Shown: positions 16,360 to 25,275 of the stretch, one piece after another
How the letters are laid out: each line of letters starts with the position of its first letter
Position numbering within the stretch: the stretch's first letter is position 1
Assembly (NCBI GenBank): GCA_036275295.1
Contig: DASUEB010000137.1
Location: 1 to 56,206, forward strand
Direction: 5' to 3'
DNA length: 56,206 nucleotides
DNA from: DASUEB01 sp036275295
Lineage (GTDB): Bacteria > Bacteroidota > Bacteroidia > Flavobacteriales_D > Luteibaculaceae
Program-made: the position numbers and the translations under genes
Notes under the pieces: generated by a model
The model's database searches: none
The model's input: only the letters and a program-made list of their open reading frames with translations
What the model was told of the DNA's origin: nothing

Positions 16360-17222
16360 AGTCGGAACTGGGATATGGCATGAATGAAGGTGATTCGGCC
16401 GTCCGGCGGTTGCTGGTGTTCCAAAAAACGTGGACCGGTAAAGAGAATGTGTACCGCCGGAAATTGCTTCTTCAAGTCGGTCATCACCTCAACCGGATCG
16501 TTTTCGAGGTGTTTTGAGGTGGCAGAGCAAAAAATATGAGTTGGCCTGTAGGCTTCTACCGCACTACCCAGCGACCTGTGGGGAAGATTAGCACCTAAAT
16601 AAATACTGTGATGACCTCGGCTGCGTATCATGTAATGAGCCAACAACAATCCGAGCTCGTGAGGTTCGTTCTCAGGTAAAAATAGCAGAAATCGACTCGG
16701 GCTTTGAATAGCCCCCAGTTCCAGTCGGTCAATGGCCGCTATCAGGCGATGGCGCACCATGCAACTCACAAAATGCTCGTAGGCCGGATCAATGGTTCCC
16801 ACCTGCCACAACATACCAATGTGACCCAAGAAAGGCAAAATGAGCCGTTCCATGGTGTGTTCCATGCCCATCTCCTCGAAAGCATTCAGAAATATGCGGT
16901 TGAAGGCCCCTTCGTTCAACTCCAGCATAGCTTCCAGCAAGCCTTGTAGTTGGATATCGATGTTAGCTTGGCCCGTCGTAATCTCGTACACCAAACGCTG
17001 CCGCTCTACCTCGGGCATGTCGGCTATCTTTGAGATCTTAATGCCGCTTTGGTAGAGAATGTTAATGGTCAGAAACTGTCGCAGATCGTCGTCGTCGTAA
17101 AAACGAATGTTGGTTTCCGATCGTTTGGGTTGCACAAGGCCATAGCGCTGCTCCCACACCCGAATGGTATGCGATTTGATGCCGGTTAGCGACTCTATGT
17201 CCTTAATGGAAAATGTACTCAC
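16329..17222 (-). CDS. MerR-family B12-dependent photoreceptor regulator (CarH/LitR-like)
   Basis: 297 residues. N-terminal MerR winged helix (FSIKDIESLTGIKSHTIRVWEQRYGL), a four-helix middle domain with the W-x9-EH motif (W139, E149, H150) that in CarH caps adenosylcobalamin and marks light-sensing members, and a Rossmann-like cobalamin domain with E-x-H-x-x-G (H188) as lower cobalt ligand. In the dark, CarH-type tetramers bind promoter DNA; light breaks the Co-C bond and releases it. It lies 18 nt after the ECF sigma gene on the same strand and opposite the photolyase, so photolyase, sigma and itself are likely targets. Confidence 0.9.
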   Translation of the reverse strand: MSTFSIKDIESLTGIKSHTIRVWEQRYGLVQPKRSETNIRFYDDDDLRQFLTINILYQSGIKISKIADMPEVERQRLVYEITTGQANIDIQLQGLLEAMLELNEGAFNRIFLNAFEEMGMEHTMERLILPFLGHIGMLWQVGTIDPAYEHFVSCMVRHRLIAAIDRLELGAIQSPSRFLLFLPENEPHELGLLLAHYMIRSRGHHSIYLGANLPHRSLGSAVEAYRPTHIFCSATSKHLENDPVEVMTDLKKQFPAVHILFTGPRFLEHQQPPDGRITFIHAISQFRLYLEELASKL

Positions 17223-17240
17223 CCAAATGAAATTGCGAAA

Positions 17241-17762
17241 TTAATGAAAGTCAACCCGGTCGGTCTCGTAAGCTGCCAATTTCTCCCTTAGGATGCGACG
17301 AGCCTGAAAGATACGACCTTTTACGGTACCCAGCGGAATTCCCATGTCTTCGGCTATCTCCTCATACTTGTATCCCGCTTGCATCATATCCATAGGCCGA
17401 CGCAAAGACTCGGGCAACGAAGCCATCGCACAAGCTATCTCCTCTCCCAACAGATTGTTCAACCCCATGTTGCGCGAAGGCTCGTTGCCACTAAGTGAGA
17501 CTAGCAACCCTAGATCTAACCCGGTCTTTACTTGGTATTTTGCTCTTTTCTTATTGTTCAAAAACGTATTGCGCATAATCGTGCCTAACCAGGCCTTCAT
17601 ATTGCTACCCGGAGCGAACTTATCCCTGTACTGGAACGCCTTTAGTATGGTTTCCTGTAACAAATCCTTCGACTCCTCCTCATCCTGGGTTAGCCTTCTG
17701 GCAAAACCCCTCAACAACCCCTCTTGACTTTGTACTTGGTAGGAAAATTCGACTGCGGTCAT
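17241..17762 (-). CDS. ECF-type RNA polymerase sigma factor
   Basis: 173 residues with sigma region 2 (DLLQETILKAFQYRDKFAPGSNMKAWLGTIMRNTFLN) and region 4 (LRRPMDMMQAGYKYEEIAEDMGIPLGTVKGRIFQARRILREKL). No anti-sigma gene is adjacent; the next gene in the operon is the B12 photoreceptor, so control is probably transcriptional and by light. The same sigma/CarH-LitR pairing controls photolyase and carotenoid genes in other bacteria. A -7 element TACTTTTG sits 31 nt upstream of the ATG. Confidence 0.92.
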   Translation of the reverse strand: MTAVEFSYQVQSQEGLLRGFARRLTQDEEESKDLLQETILKAFQYRDKFAPGSNMKAWLGTIMRNTFLNNKKRAKYQVKTGLDLGLLVSLSGNEPSRNMGLNNLLGEEIACAMASLPESLRRPMDMMQAGYKYEEIAEDMGIPLGTVKGRIFQARRILREKLAAYETDRVDFH

Positions 17763-17792
17763 TTTGTTTAACGTTTAATTGATTTTCTTAAA

Positions 17793-17800
17793 CAAAAGTA
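17793..17800 (-). promoter_or_regulatory. -7 promoter element of the sigma/CarH operon
   Basis: TACTTTTG on the minus strand fits TAnnTTTG exactly. No clear -33 element is seen. A GTTTAA...TTAAAC inverted repeat (17773-17793) overlaps the element and the likely start of transcription and is a possible site for the MerR-family product. Confidence 0.55.
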
Positions 17801-17920
17801 GAGCGACTATTTATACCCCCGACATTTTGTTGAATCTTTTTTGATAAACCTTAAACAAAATTAACATTTACTGGATCTTCTTGGCTTCTATTCCATTACA
17901 ACCTATTGTCAAACAATCAT

Positions 17921-18082
17921 TTATGCTGTTTTAGATCGTTGCGATCGGCATCGATCGCTGCAGTATTTGACCTCGTCCCAAACCTTCTCCCATTTCTTGC
18001 GCCAGCTAAAAGGTCGTTGACAAACTAGGCATGTTTTTTGTGGCAAATCGCTTTTGTTGCGCAGGGCTCTTATTTCTTTCAT
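17921..18082 (-). CDS. DUF2256 small zinc-ribbon-like protein
   Basis: 53 residues. C18-x2-C21 and C41-x3-C45 flank the conserved stretch CQRPFSWRKKWEKVW and VKYCSDRCR, the full DUF2256 signature; the four cysteines probably bind zinc. Function unknown. The family is recurrently found next to photolyase/cryptochrome genes, in agreement with this island. The start is ATG 18082; the longer frame to 18292 runs antisense through miaE and is not used. It is divergent from miaE. Confidence 0.85.
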   Translation of the reverse strand: MKEIRALRNKSDLPQKTCLVCQRPFSWRKKWEKVWDEVKYCSDRCRSQRSKTA

Positions 18083-18132
18083 GGGATTAGATGTAAGCAG
18101 TAAACAGCTCGGTAAAAAAAAGGTTGATGCGT

Positions 18133-18162
18133 TTTGCATCCCGCAGTTGAAACGTACTTTTG
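18133..18162 (+). promoter_or_regulatory. miaE promoter (-33/-7)
   Basis: TTTG at 18133-18136 and TACTTTTG at 18155-18162 with 18 nt between them, a full Bacteroidota housekeeping promoter. The ATG at 18177 follows 14 nt after the -7 element. This placement supports 18177 over the earlier in-frame start at 18054. Confidence 0.7.
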
Positions 18163-18176
18163 TCGAAAACACAGTC

Positions 18177-18758
18177 ATGTTACGTTTGAAGCTACCTACC
18201 GATCCCAGATGGGCGCGCATTGTAGAGCAAAACATAGAAGAAATTCTCACCGACCACGCGTGGTGCGAGCAAAAAGCCGCTTCCAATGCCATATCGCTAA
18301 TTGTCCAAAACCCGGAATTAGAGGATTTGGTAACGGATTTATTGCAAATCGCGCAAGAGGAGTTGGCTCATTTTGAACAGGTGCACCAGATCATCCGCGC
18401 CCGCGGCTTTACCTTGGGGCGGGAGCGCAAGGATCACTACGTAAATGAGTTGTATCAGTTCATGGTAAAAGGGGGCAGTAGAAATCAGGGGTTGATTGAT
18501 AGACTGCTGTTTGCCGCTTTGATTGAAGCCCGTTCTTGCGAGCGTTTCAAAGTACTATCTGAGCAGCTCCAAGACCGCGAGCTTGCCGCATTCTACCGCG
18601 ATTTGATGGTGAGTGAGGCGAATCATTACACCACCTTTATTCAGTTTGCGCGCCGCTACGCCTCAGATGTCGACGTCGACAAGCGATGGGAGGAGTGGCT
18701 AACTTACGAAGCCAAGGTGATTGCAAACTACGGCACCCAGGAAGCTATTCACGGCTGA
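18177..18758 (+). CDS. miaE: tRNA-(ms2io6A37) hydroxylase
   Basis: 193 residues starting MLRLKLPTDPRWARIVEQNIEEILTDHAWCEQKAA. Ferritin-like four-helix bundle with the diiron ligands in EELAHFEQVH, IEARSCERF and SEANHYTTF. MiaE hydroxylates the isopentenyl group of ms2i6A37 in tRNAs reading U-initial codons, using O2. The ATG lies just downstream of a perfect promoter. Full family length. Confidence 0.93.
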   Translation: MLRLKLPTDPRWARIVEQNIEEILTDHAWCEQKAASNAISLIVQNPELEDLVTDLLQIAQEELAHFEQVHQIIRARGFTLGRERKDHYVNELYQFMVKGGSRNQGLIDRLLFAALIEARSCERFKVLSEQLQDRELAAFYRDLMVSEANHYTTFIQFARRYASDVDVDKRWEEWLTYEAKVIANYGTQEAIHG

Positions 18759-18801
18759 TAATTATTTTTCCTTACAACCCTATTTTGCGATAGGTGTTTT
18801 A

Positions 18802-18809
18802 TAGTTTTG
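18802..18809 (+). promoter_or_regulatory. -7 promoter element of kup
   Basis: TAGTTTTG fits TAnnTTTG and lies 16 nt upstream of the GTG at 18826. A TTTG at 18784-18787 is only 14 nt further up, short for a -33 element, so the upstream half is uncertain. Confidence 0.5.
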
Positions 18810-18825
18810 TCTAAAAATAAGAGTC

Positions 18826-20778
18826 GTGGGCAACACACACAGCGGCGTATCGATAAACAAGGTCACCATGGCCGGAATGTTGGTCGCCATCGGGATCGTT
18901 TTCGGAGACATTGGAACCTCTCCGCTCTATGCATATCGCGCTATTGTTGGGGAGCGACCGTTGGACGAAGTCCTGATTTTGGGTGGCCTTTCGTGTGTTT
19001 TCTGGACGCTCACCTTTCAAACTACCTTAAAATACGTGATCATCACCCTTCAAGCCGACAACAAAGGCGAAGGTGGAATTTTCTCACTCTATGCGCTGGT
19101 TCGCCGCCACAGCAAACCTTGGATGCTGGTGCCGGCCATCATCGGCGGCAGTTTCTTGGTGAGCGACGGAATCATTACCCCGCCCATCTCGGTTTCATCG
19201 GCTATTGAAGGCTTACAGAAGTTTTATCCCGACCTCAACACCATACCCATTGTGCTGGCCATCATCACCGGGCTTTTTGTGGTGCAGCAATTTGGAACGC
19301 ATTGGATTGGCCGCATTTTTGGCCCAGTCATGCTCACATGGTTTGGATTTATTGCCGTGATAGGCGCTATGGCCGTTGCCAATGAGCCAGGCATCCTGAA
19401 AGCCGTTTCACCGGTTTATGCATATCGCCTCTTAGCAGAATACCCCGAGGGTTTCTGGATTTTGGGCGCCGTATTCTTGTGTACCACGGGAGCCGAGGCC
19501 TTGTACTCTGATATAGGCCATTGCGGAAAAGGCAATGTGCGCATTAGCTGGATATTTGTGAAAATCAGCCTACTCATCAGTTATGCGGGCCAAGGAGCTT
19601 GGATGTTGGGGCGCTTGAACACCGAACTAGGCGACTTGAGTCCCTTCTACGAGATTGTACCCCATTTCTTGCTTATTCCTTCCATTGTATTGGCTACGTT
19701 AGCTGCCATCATTGCCTCCCAAGCATTGATCAGCGGATCATTCACCTTAGTTAGTGAAGCCATTCGCCTTAACCTCTCTCCCCGATTGTTTGTGGAGTAC
19801 CCCAGCAATGTCAAGGGACAGTTGTACATCCCCTTCATCAACTGGATGATGTTGTTGGGTTGCATTATTGTGGTACTGTATTTCAAGAAATCGGCCAATA
19901 TGGAAGCGGCCTACGGTTTAGCCGTGACGGTAACCATGATCATGTCAACCATCCTGATGACCGCATACCTGCACTACAAGCGATATCCCATTTGGCTAAT
20001 TGTAATAATCACAGGTACGTTCCTCACCATTGAGTGCTCGTTCTTGGTAGCCAACATGTTGAAATTTCACGAAGGGGGCTGGATTTCGATCATGTCGGGG
20101 GCAGTAGTTTCCTGCACCATGGCCATGTGGTTTCTGGGTAAAAAGATCAAAAGTCGACTCACCACCTTTATCGATCTACCGCCGCACATTGACCACATCC
20201 GCGACCTCAGCACCAACCAGAAAATCACCAAATACGCCACGCACTTGGTGTTCTTGACAGCCTCGCCCAATCCCGAGCGCATAGAGCAGAAGGTGATATA
20301 CTCCATCTTCTCCAAACGCCCCAAGCGAGCTGACTTTTACTGGTTTGTGCATATCAACGTGTTAGACGAGCCTTATACCATGAACTACAAGGTGGAAACC
20401 CTGGTTCAAAACGACATTTACTACGTTACTTTTAACCTAGGATTTCGGGTCGAACCCCGTGTAAACCTGTTCTTCCGCATGGTTGTTAAAGAGCTGGCCA
20501 AAACACGGGAGATCATCATCCCCGATAACATCACGGTGGCTACCGATGACTTGTTAGAAGGTGATTTCAAATTCATTGTGCATCAACATTTCATGTCTCA
20601 CGAAAACGATCTTCCAGTGCATGAAAAGTTCATCATGAACGCCTATTTCCTCATGCGCAAGCTGGTTGCCGTTAAAGAAGAAGTGGGCTACGGACTCGAC
20701 ACCAGTAACGTGCAAGTAGAGAAAGTACCGCTTGTAATTGCAAGAGCCTCCAACATTCATTTAGTTCGTTTAAAGTGA
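18826..20778 (+). CDS. kup: Kup-type potassium uptake permease
   Basis: 650 residues: the K+ transporter core with about 12 transmembrane helices opens with AIGIVFGDIGTSPLYAYRAIVG (~22-43), followed by NKGEGGIFSLYALVRR and GDGIITPPISVSSAIEG-type segments, and a C-terminal cytoplasmic domain of ~200 residues. Kup imports K+ with protons. The start codon is GTG at 18826, which follows a -7 element by 16 nt; an ATG at 18868 would still leave the core intact. Single-gene transcription unit. Confidence 0.95.
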   Translation: MGNTHSGVSINKVTMAGMLVAIGIVFGDIGTSPLYAYRAIVGERPLDEVLILGGLSCVFWTLTFQTTLKYVIITLQADNKGEGGIFSLYALVRRHSKPWMLVPAIIGGSFLVSDGIITPPISVSSAIEGLQKFYPDLNTIPIVLAIITGLFVVQQFGTHWIGRIFGPVMLTWFGFIAVIGAMAVANEPGILKAVSPVYAYRLLAEYPEGFWILGAVFLCTTGAEALYSDIGHCGKGNVRISWIFVKISLLISYAGQGAWMLGRLNTELGDLSPFYEIVPHFLLIPSIVLATLAAIIASQALISGSFTLVSEAIRLNLSPRLFVEYPSNVKGQLYIPFINWMMLLGCIIVVLYFKKSANMEAAYGLAVTVTMIMSTILMTAYLHYKRYPIWLIVIITGTFLTIECSFLVANMLKFHEGGWISIMSGAVVSCTMAMWFLGKKIKSRLTTFIDLPPHIDHIRDLSTNQKITKYATHLVFLTASPNPERIEQKVIYSIFSKRPKRADFYWFVHINVLDEPYTMNYKVETLVQNDIYYVTFNLGFRVEPRVNLFFRMVVKELAKTREIIIPDNITVATDDLLEGDFKFIVHQHFMSHENDLPVHEKFIMNAYFLMRKLVAVKEEVGYGLDTSNVQVEKVPLVIARASNIHLVRLK

Positions 20779-20816
20779 CAACGATCTGATTTTTAGTTTC
20801 ATCTATCGACCATTTA

Positions 20817-20848
20817 TTGACAAATCGTTCGTTAGGTCGTATATTGTG
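20817..20848 (+). promoter_or_regulatory. Promoter of the hydrolase-kinase-murQ operon
   Basis: TTGACA (20817-20822) and TATATT (20840-20845) are 17 nt apart, close to a sigma70 consensus. Read as a Bacteroidota promoter it is TTG with a TATATTGTG -7-like element. It is followed by ATG 20872. Confidence 0.5.
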
Positions 20849-20871
20849 CTAACATCAAAATCGATACAGTC

Positions 20872-21681
20872 ATGGGATCCCTCACCCTCAACAACGTCAA
20901 GGAGTTCGGGCCAAAAGAATCAGAATTCTCAATCATGTTAGGTCATGGTTTTGGTCTTGATCAAACCTCATTTCATGAGCTAACGGAGCTTCTAACCCCT
21001 CATTATAGGGTTCTTCGATACGACCTTACGGGCTCCGGAGCCACGCCACAAGAAGATTTTTCGTACCACCGATACAGAGATCTGCTGGGTTATGTACTGG
21101 ACTTGGAAGATATCCTCAACGCTTTGTCGGTTAAAAACCTTATTTACGTAGGTCACAGTGTCAACGGGATGATCGGTTTGTTAACCTCAATTAGAAATCC
21201 TACTTGGTTTAGGGGATTAGTATTGTTAGGTGCTTCACCCCGATACCTCAACGACCCCGCGGCGGGATACAAGGGCGGATTTGAGCAACAGGAATTAGAT
21301 CAACTCTACGACGGCATGCGGCAAAATTACGTAGCTTGGGCCAGTGGTTTTTCGAAGATGGTCACCAAACACTCCGATCGACCCGAGTTGGCAGAGCAAT
21401 TTGCCGATACATTGAAGCAGTTAAGACCCGATATTGCCCAATATGTGGCAAAGACCATTTTTGAATCCGACTACCGCGATAAACTCGAGGAGGTGCTCAC
21501 CAAAACCTTGATTTTGCAAACCTCGAACGACGTAGCCGTACCCACAGAGGTAGGCGACTTTATGCACCGCCACATCGTAAATAGCACACTGGTTCAGGTA
21601 GACACTGAGGGTCATTTCCCTCAGTTGAGCGCTCCCAAAGAATTAGCCGTTCATATTCACCACTTTATCAACCAACTTTGA
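20872..21681 (+). CDS. RsbQ/KAI2/D14-type alpha/beta hydrolase
   Basis: 269 residues with the alpha/beta hydrolase triad S96 (GHSVNGMIG), D220 (TSNDVAVP) and H248 (EGHFPQLSAP). The segments FGLDQTSF, YVGHSV, LLGASPRYLND and the cap-helix QNYVAWA are typical of the RsbQ family, whose plant members KAI2 and D14 are karrikin and strigolactone receptors and whose Bacillus member RsbQ is required by the sensor phosphatase RsbP. It shares its last four bases with the hybrid kinase downstream, so a hydrolase-sensor pair with a small hydrophobic ligand is likely. The ligand is unknown. Confidence 0.88.
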   Translation: MGSLTLNNVKEFGPKESEFSIMLGHGFGLDQTSFHELTELLTPHYRVLRYDLTGSGATPQEDFSYHRYRDLLGYVLDLEDILNALSVKNLIYVGHSVNGMIGLLTSIRNPTWFRGLVLLGASPRYLNDPAAGYKGGFEQQELDQLYDGMRQNYVAWASGFSKMVTKHSDRPELAEQFADTLKQLRPDIAQYVAKTIFESDYRDKLEEVLTKTLILQTSNDVAVPTEVGDFMHRHIVNSTLVQVDTEGHFPQLSAPKELAVHIHHFINQL

Positions 21682-23732
21682 AAAATCCCGACAAGCGGTT
21701 CGCCGAATTGATGGTTCAAACGGGGCCCGTGGCCCTGCAGAACGAGAAGCGCCCGCTGGTGGAGGGAGCCAGACTATTGGGTGAAATCCTGGAAGCAGAT
21801 TGCTGCGAGGTCATACGCCTGTTTAACGACGGAGTGTACCGCATGATTTACCGTCGAAATGAACACTGTGATGAAATTCAACACCCCGAAGTCATTGCAC
21901 TGATCACCAGTTGGTGCAAAAAAAGTGTCAATTGTTACGAGAAAAACCCATCCAAATCTGATAAAACACTCAATTTCCTCTACCAAGCGGAGAGTGTCAT
22001 TATCTTTGATATTCGCCATCGCAATCACCGAGATATTGTTTGTTTCGGATGGGCCAACGCTCAAGTATTCAGCGATTCAACGCGTTATTTCCTCGAGCTG
22101 GCTTACACCCGATTACTGGAGCTGGCCATTTTTGCCCGAACCGTAATCGATGAACACAAAACAGCCAGTCGATTTAATGCGATTGTCGAAACGGTTAACC
22201 AAGCCATCGTTTTGATCGATAACAACGGTCATCCGGGTTGGGTCAACGAACGGGCTGCAGCCATGCTGCAATTGAGCCATATTGGCGAAGTTCCCCCGCA
22301 GCGGTTGGCTACCGCTTTGCTTCAATTTAGAAATAGAGCCGACAACAAAGCTGAAATTGAGGAGCGAGCTCCCTTTTTTATTACTCAAAACAACCGCACA
22401 TCCCGAGACTGGTACTGGAACTTTAAGTCTACCCTGGGGAAGATTTTTCGGGTCTCGGTAGCCGATGTAGATGCTACCCATGTTTCTGGTAAACTATGGG
22501 TTTTTGACGACGTTACCTTCTCCTACGAGGCCAACGCCCGTTTGGTCGATTTGAATAATCAACTCAAGGTGGAGCGCCAACGCGCCGACAACGAAAATCA
22601 AGCTAAGACCGACTTCCTCTCCAACATGAGCCACGAAATCAGAACTCCCATGAACGGAATTCTGGGCATTACCTACTTGCTGGAAGAAACAGAACTCAAC
22701 GACGAGCAAGAAAAATACGTGAGCATTGTCAAGGAATCGGCTCAAAACTTATTGGTGATCATCAACGATATTCTGGATTACAACAAAATTATAGCGGGCA
22801 AAATCGAATTGGAAAACATTCCTTTCGATGTCAACAAGGTGGTTCAGAATGCCGTTCACTTGCTGCAATACAGAGCTGAAGAGAAAAAACTGTCTCTGGA
22901 GATTACCGTAGATCCCCAATTTCAAAAGAATCAATTCTTGGGCGATCCGTATCGCTTGAGTCAAGTCTTGATCAACATTCTGGGCAATGCTATTAAATTC
23001 ACTAATGAGGGATTTATTCAGTTAAAAGCGGAACTGATCGAACCGAACAATGGGACATGGATTCATTTCACCGTTACCGATTCCGGTATAGGCATGACAC
23101 CGGAACAGGTGAAGAAACTGTTCCAACGCTATCAACAGGCCGATGTTTCCACCACTCGGAAATACGGCGGTACCGGACTGGGCATGTCCATTACCCGTCA
23201 ATTGGTTGAACTTGCCGGAGGAAGCATTGAGGTAGTAAGCCAACCGGGCCAGGGAAGCGCATTTACGGTTCGCATCCCCACCGAGAAAATTAAACCTCAA
23301 TATGTCTCTACCGCAGATCAATCGGCTGACGCATTGCTGCTCATCAAAGACAAGCGCATTCTAGTGGTCGATGACAACAAGATAAATCAAAAAGTAGCGG
23401 CAAAAACCCTTGAAAACTGGGGCTTACGGGTATCCTTGGCCGAGAATGGTTTGGAGGCCATTGAAATTGCCCGCAAGGAGTCCTTCGATCTCATCCTGAT
23501 GGATATTCATATGCCCGTGATGGATGGACTGGAGGCTACACAGCGCATACGTTCGCTGAGTCAATCAGACAACGCCAGCATTCCCATTATCGCCCTTACG
23601 GCCTCAACCATGAACGCAGAGCGCGACAGTGTGAGTCGAGCTGGCATGAATGCGATTCTGATGAAACCCTTTCATCTAGAGGATTTGTATCATATCTTGG
23701 TCGAATATTTGACCAAGGAACCTTCTGCATGA
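21678..23732 (+). CDS. Hybrid sensor histidine kinase paired with RsbQ-like hydrolase
   Basis: 684 residues without transmembrane helices, so cytoplasmic. Residues ~10-155 look GAF-like, ~160-285 PAS-like, then HisKA with H319 in NMSHEIRTPMNG, a HATPase domain (LGNAIKFTNEG, DSGIGM, YGGTGLGMS), and a receiver domain with phosphoacceptor D609 (LILMDIHMPVMDG). TTG 21678 overlaps the hydrolase stop as TTGA; ATG 21711 is the alternative start. There is no separate output domain, so phosphate must pass to an unlinked partner. It overlaps murQ by 4 nt. Confidence 0.88.
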   Translation: MKNPDKRFAELMVQTGPVALQNEKRPLVEGARLLGEILEADCCEVIRLFNDGVYRMIYRRNEHCDEIQHPEVIALITSWCKKSVNCYEKNPSKSDKTLNFLYQAESVIIFDIRHRNHRDIVCFGWANAQVFSDSTRYFLELAYTRLLELAIFARTVIDEHKTASRFNAIVETVNQAIVLIDNNGHPGWVNERAAAMLQLSHIGEVPPQRLATALLQFRNRADNKAEIEERAPFFITQNNRTSRDWYWNFKSTLGKIFRVSVADVDATHVSGKLWVFDDVTFSYEANARLVDLNNQLKVERQRADNENQAKTDFLSNMSHEIRTPMNGILGITYLLEETELNDEQEKYVSIVKESAQNLLVIINDILDYNKIIAGKIELENIPFDVNKVVQNAVHLLQYRAEEKKLSLEITVDPQFQKNQFLGDPYRLSQVLINILGNAIKFTNEGFIQLKAELIEPNNGTWIHFTVTDSGIGMTPEQVKKLFQRYQQADVSTTRKYGGTGLGMSITRQLVELAGGSIEVVSQPGQGSAFTVRIPTEKIKPQYVSTADQSADALLLIKDKRILVVDDNKINQKVAAKTLENWGLRVSLAENGLEAIEIARKESFDLILMDIHMPVMDGLEATQRIRSLSQSDNASIPIIALTASTMNAERDSVSRAGMNAILMKPFHLEDLYHILVEYLTKEPSA

Positions 23733-24535
23733 CCAAGATCACCGAAAGCACTTCGCACTACGACCAATTAGAACAGAAAAGCACCGCCGAGTTGCTGCAC
23801 ATCATCAACCGCGAGGATCAAACCGTTCCCTTAGCCGTGTCGCGCGCCATTCCTCAAATTGAAGCGCTGGTAGACCAAATTGTGGAGAAAATGGGTTTGG
23901 GTGGACGTCTGATCTACATGGGCGCCGGAACCAGCGGCCGACTGGGCATTGTCGACGCCAGCGAATGTCCGCCTACCTTTGGTGTACCTCACGACTGGGT
24001 ATTGGGCATCATTGCAGGAGGGGATCAGGCCATTCGGAAAGCCGTTGAATTTGCCGAAGATGATACAACTCAGGGTTGGAAGGACCTTCAGGCCTTGGGC
24101 ATTTCTAAATACGATGTAGTAATTGGAATCGCGGCTTCGGGATCCACACCCTACGTGTTGGGCGCTGTCAAAGCATGCAGGGAAAACCACATTCTTACGG
24201 GTTGCATTGTGTGCAATCCCGGATCGCCACTGGCCGCTGCGGTCGATTTCCCCGTTGAAGTACCAGTAGGTCCTGAAGTGGTTACGGGGAGCACCCGCAT
24301 GAAAAGCGGTACCGCGCAGAAACTGACCTTAAACATGATCTCTACCTCTGTGATGATTAAATTAGGTAGGGTAAAAGGCAATAAAATGGTCGATATGCAG
24401 CTGAGTAATCACAAACTGATTGAAAGAGGGGTTCGTATGTTGATGGACGAACTAAACATATCCCGAGAAACCGCCGCACAGCTGCTTGAAAAACACGGCA
24501 ATGTCCGACAAGCGGCCAGCGCCTACCGATCTTGA
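23729..24535 (+). CDS. murQ: N-acetylmuramic acid 6-phosphate etherase
   Basis: 268 residues with a SIS domain: RLIYMGAGTSGRLGIVDASECPPTF (~59-83, with the catalytic Glu of DASEC), GIAASGSTPYVLGA and GSTRMKSGTAQKLTLNM. MurQ cleaves the lactyl ether of MurNAc-6-P to give GlcNAc-6-P and lactate during cell-wall recycling. No MurNAc kinase or phosphotransferase gene is adjacent. The ATGA overlap with the kinase gene puts cell-wall recycling in the same transcript as a hydrolase/kinase sensor pair. Confidence 0.94.
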   Translation: MTKITESTSHYDQLEQKSTAELLHIINREDQTVPLAVSRAIPQIEALVDQIVEKMGLGGRLIYMGAGTSGRLGIVDASECPPTFGVPHDWVLGIIAGGDQAIRKAVEFAEDDTTQGWKDLQALGISKYDVVIGIAASGSTPYVLGAVKACRENHILTGCIVCNPGSPLAAAVDFPVEVPVGPEVVTGSTRMKSGTAQKLTLNMISTSVMIKLGRVKGNKMVDMQLSNHKLIERGVRMLMDELNISRETAAQLLEKHGNVRQAASAYRS

Positions 24536-24538
24536 TCC

Positions 24539-25114
24539 ATGCACGACATCGAGCCCTTCTACCGATGGCGAGACGAATACATCGCCTCTGAAGACCCACA
24601 GAGCCCATTTTACGGTCGAACCCACTCCGAATTTGAGTTCACCCACGCCATCTACAATTACCTGATTCACCCTCAATGGGATGATGTAGGCTGTCCTACC
24701 CTTTTTCTAAAAGTCATCTACGCCGATTATGTAGATGGATTCGCGGTCATTGAGCTCATTGGAGAATGGAACGACCTGCTCCACAACGACATCATGACGC
24801 TGAAACGAGATTACCTCGAACCCATGATGGGTGAAGGACTTCACAAATTCATTCTGTTGGGCGAAAATGTGCTCAACTTCCACTATTCAGACGACAGTTA
24901 TTACGAGGAATGGTATGAAGAATTGAGCGACCAAGGAGGCTGGGTAGCCTTGCTCAATTTCCGCGAGCACGTGCTCAGCGAGATGAGTGCCGCAGGACTC
25001 GATTATTACTTTGTGCAAGGCGGTAAATTGGAGGCCATTGAATGGAGAACCTACAAACCCGATGTATTCTGTCGGAAAGTAGAGCAGTATGTTCAAAAAT
25101 GGATTGGGGCGTGA
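24539..25114 (+). CDS. Conserved-looking protein of unknown function
   Basis: 191 residues, acidic and rich in Tyr and Trp, with no signal peptide or membrane segment. I do not recognise a family. Features include the N-terminal IEPFYRWRDEYIASEDPQSPF, a central hydrophobic segment VDGFAVIELIGEWNDLLHNDI and a C-terminal EAIEWRTYKPDVFCRKVEQYV. It begins 3 nt after murQ, so it belongs to the hydrolase-kinase-murQ operon. Confidence 0.8.
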   Translation: MHDIEPFYRWRDEYIASEDPQSPFYGRTHSEFEFTHAIYNYLIHPQWDDVGCPTLFLKVIYADYVDGFAVIELIGEWNDLLHNDIMTLKRDYLEPMMGEGLHKFILLGENVLNFHYSDDSYYEEWYEELSDQGGWVALLNFREHVLSEMSAAGLDYYFVQGGKLEAIEWRTYKPDVFCRKVEQYVQKWIGA

Positions 25115-25226
25115 GCCTTTTCAAAGGGTATTTGCCTGAGCTTTTTGGCAATAAGCATGACTAGAGAGGCCACCTGGACACCTAGAGGTCCTGCCGTTGG
25201 TGCGCCATGCAATCTGATAATAACAA

Positions 25227-25256
25227 AAAAGCCGCCCCATAGCTGAGGCGGCTTTT
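25227..25256. terminator. Bidirectional intrinsic terminator
   Basis: AAAAGCCGCC (25227-25236) pairs with GGCGGCTTTT (25247-25256) around a 10-nt loop, with T-runs on both strands. It lies between convergent genes ending at 25114 (+) and 25276 (-). Confidence 0.85.
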
Positions 25257-25275
25257 GTACAATGTGTATGAAGGT

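Noticed and set aside
18083..18292. N-terminal extension of the DUF2256 frame
   Set aside because: It is antisense to the miaE start and promoter; the family begins at the Met at 18082.
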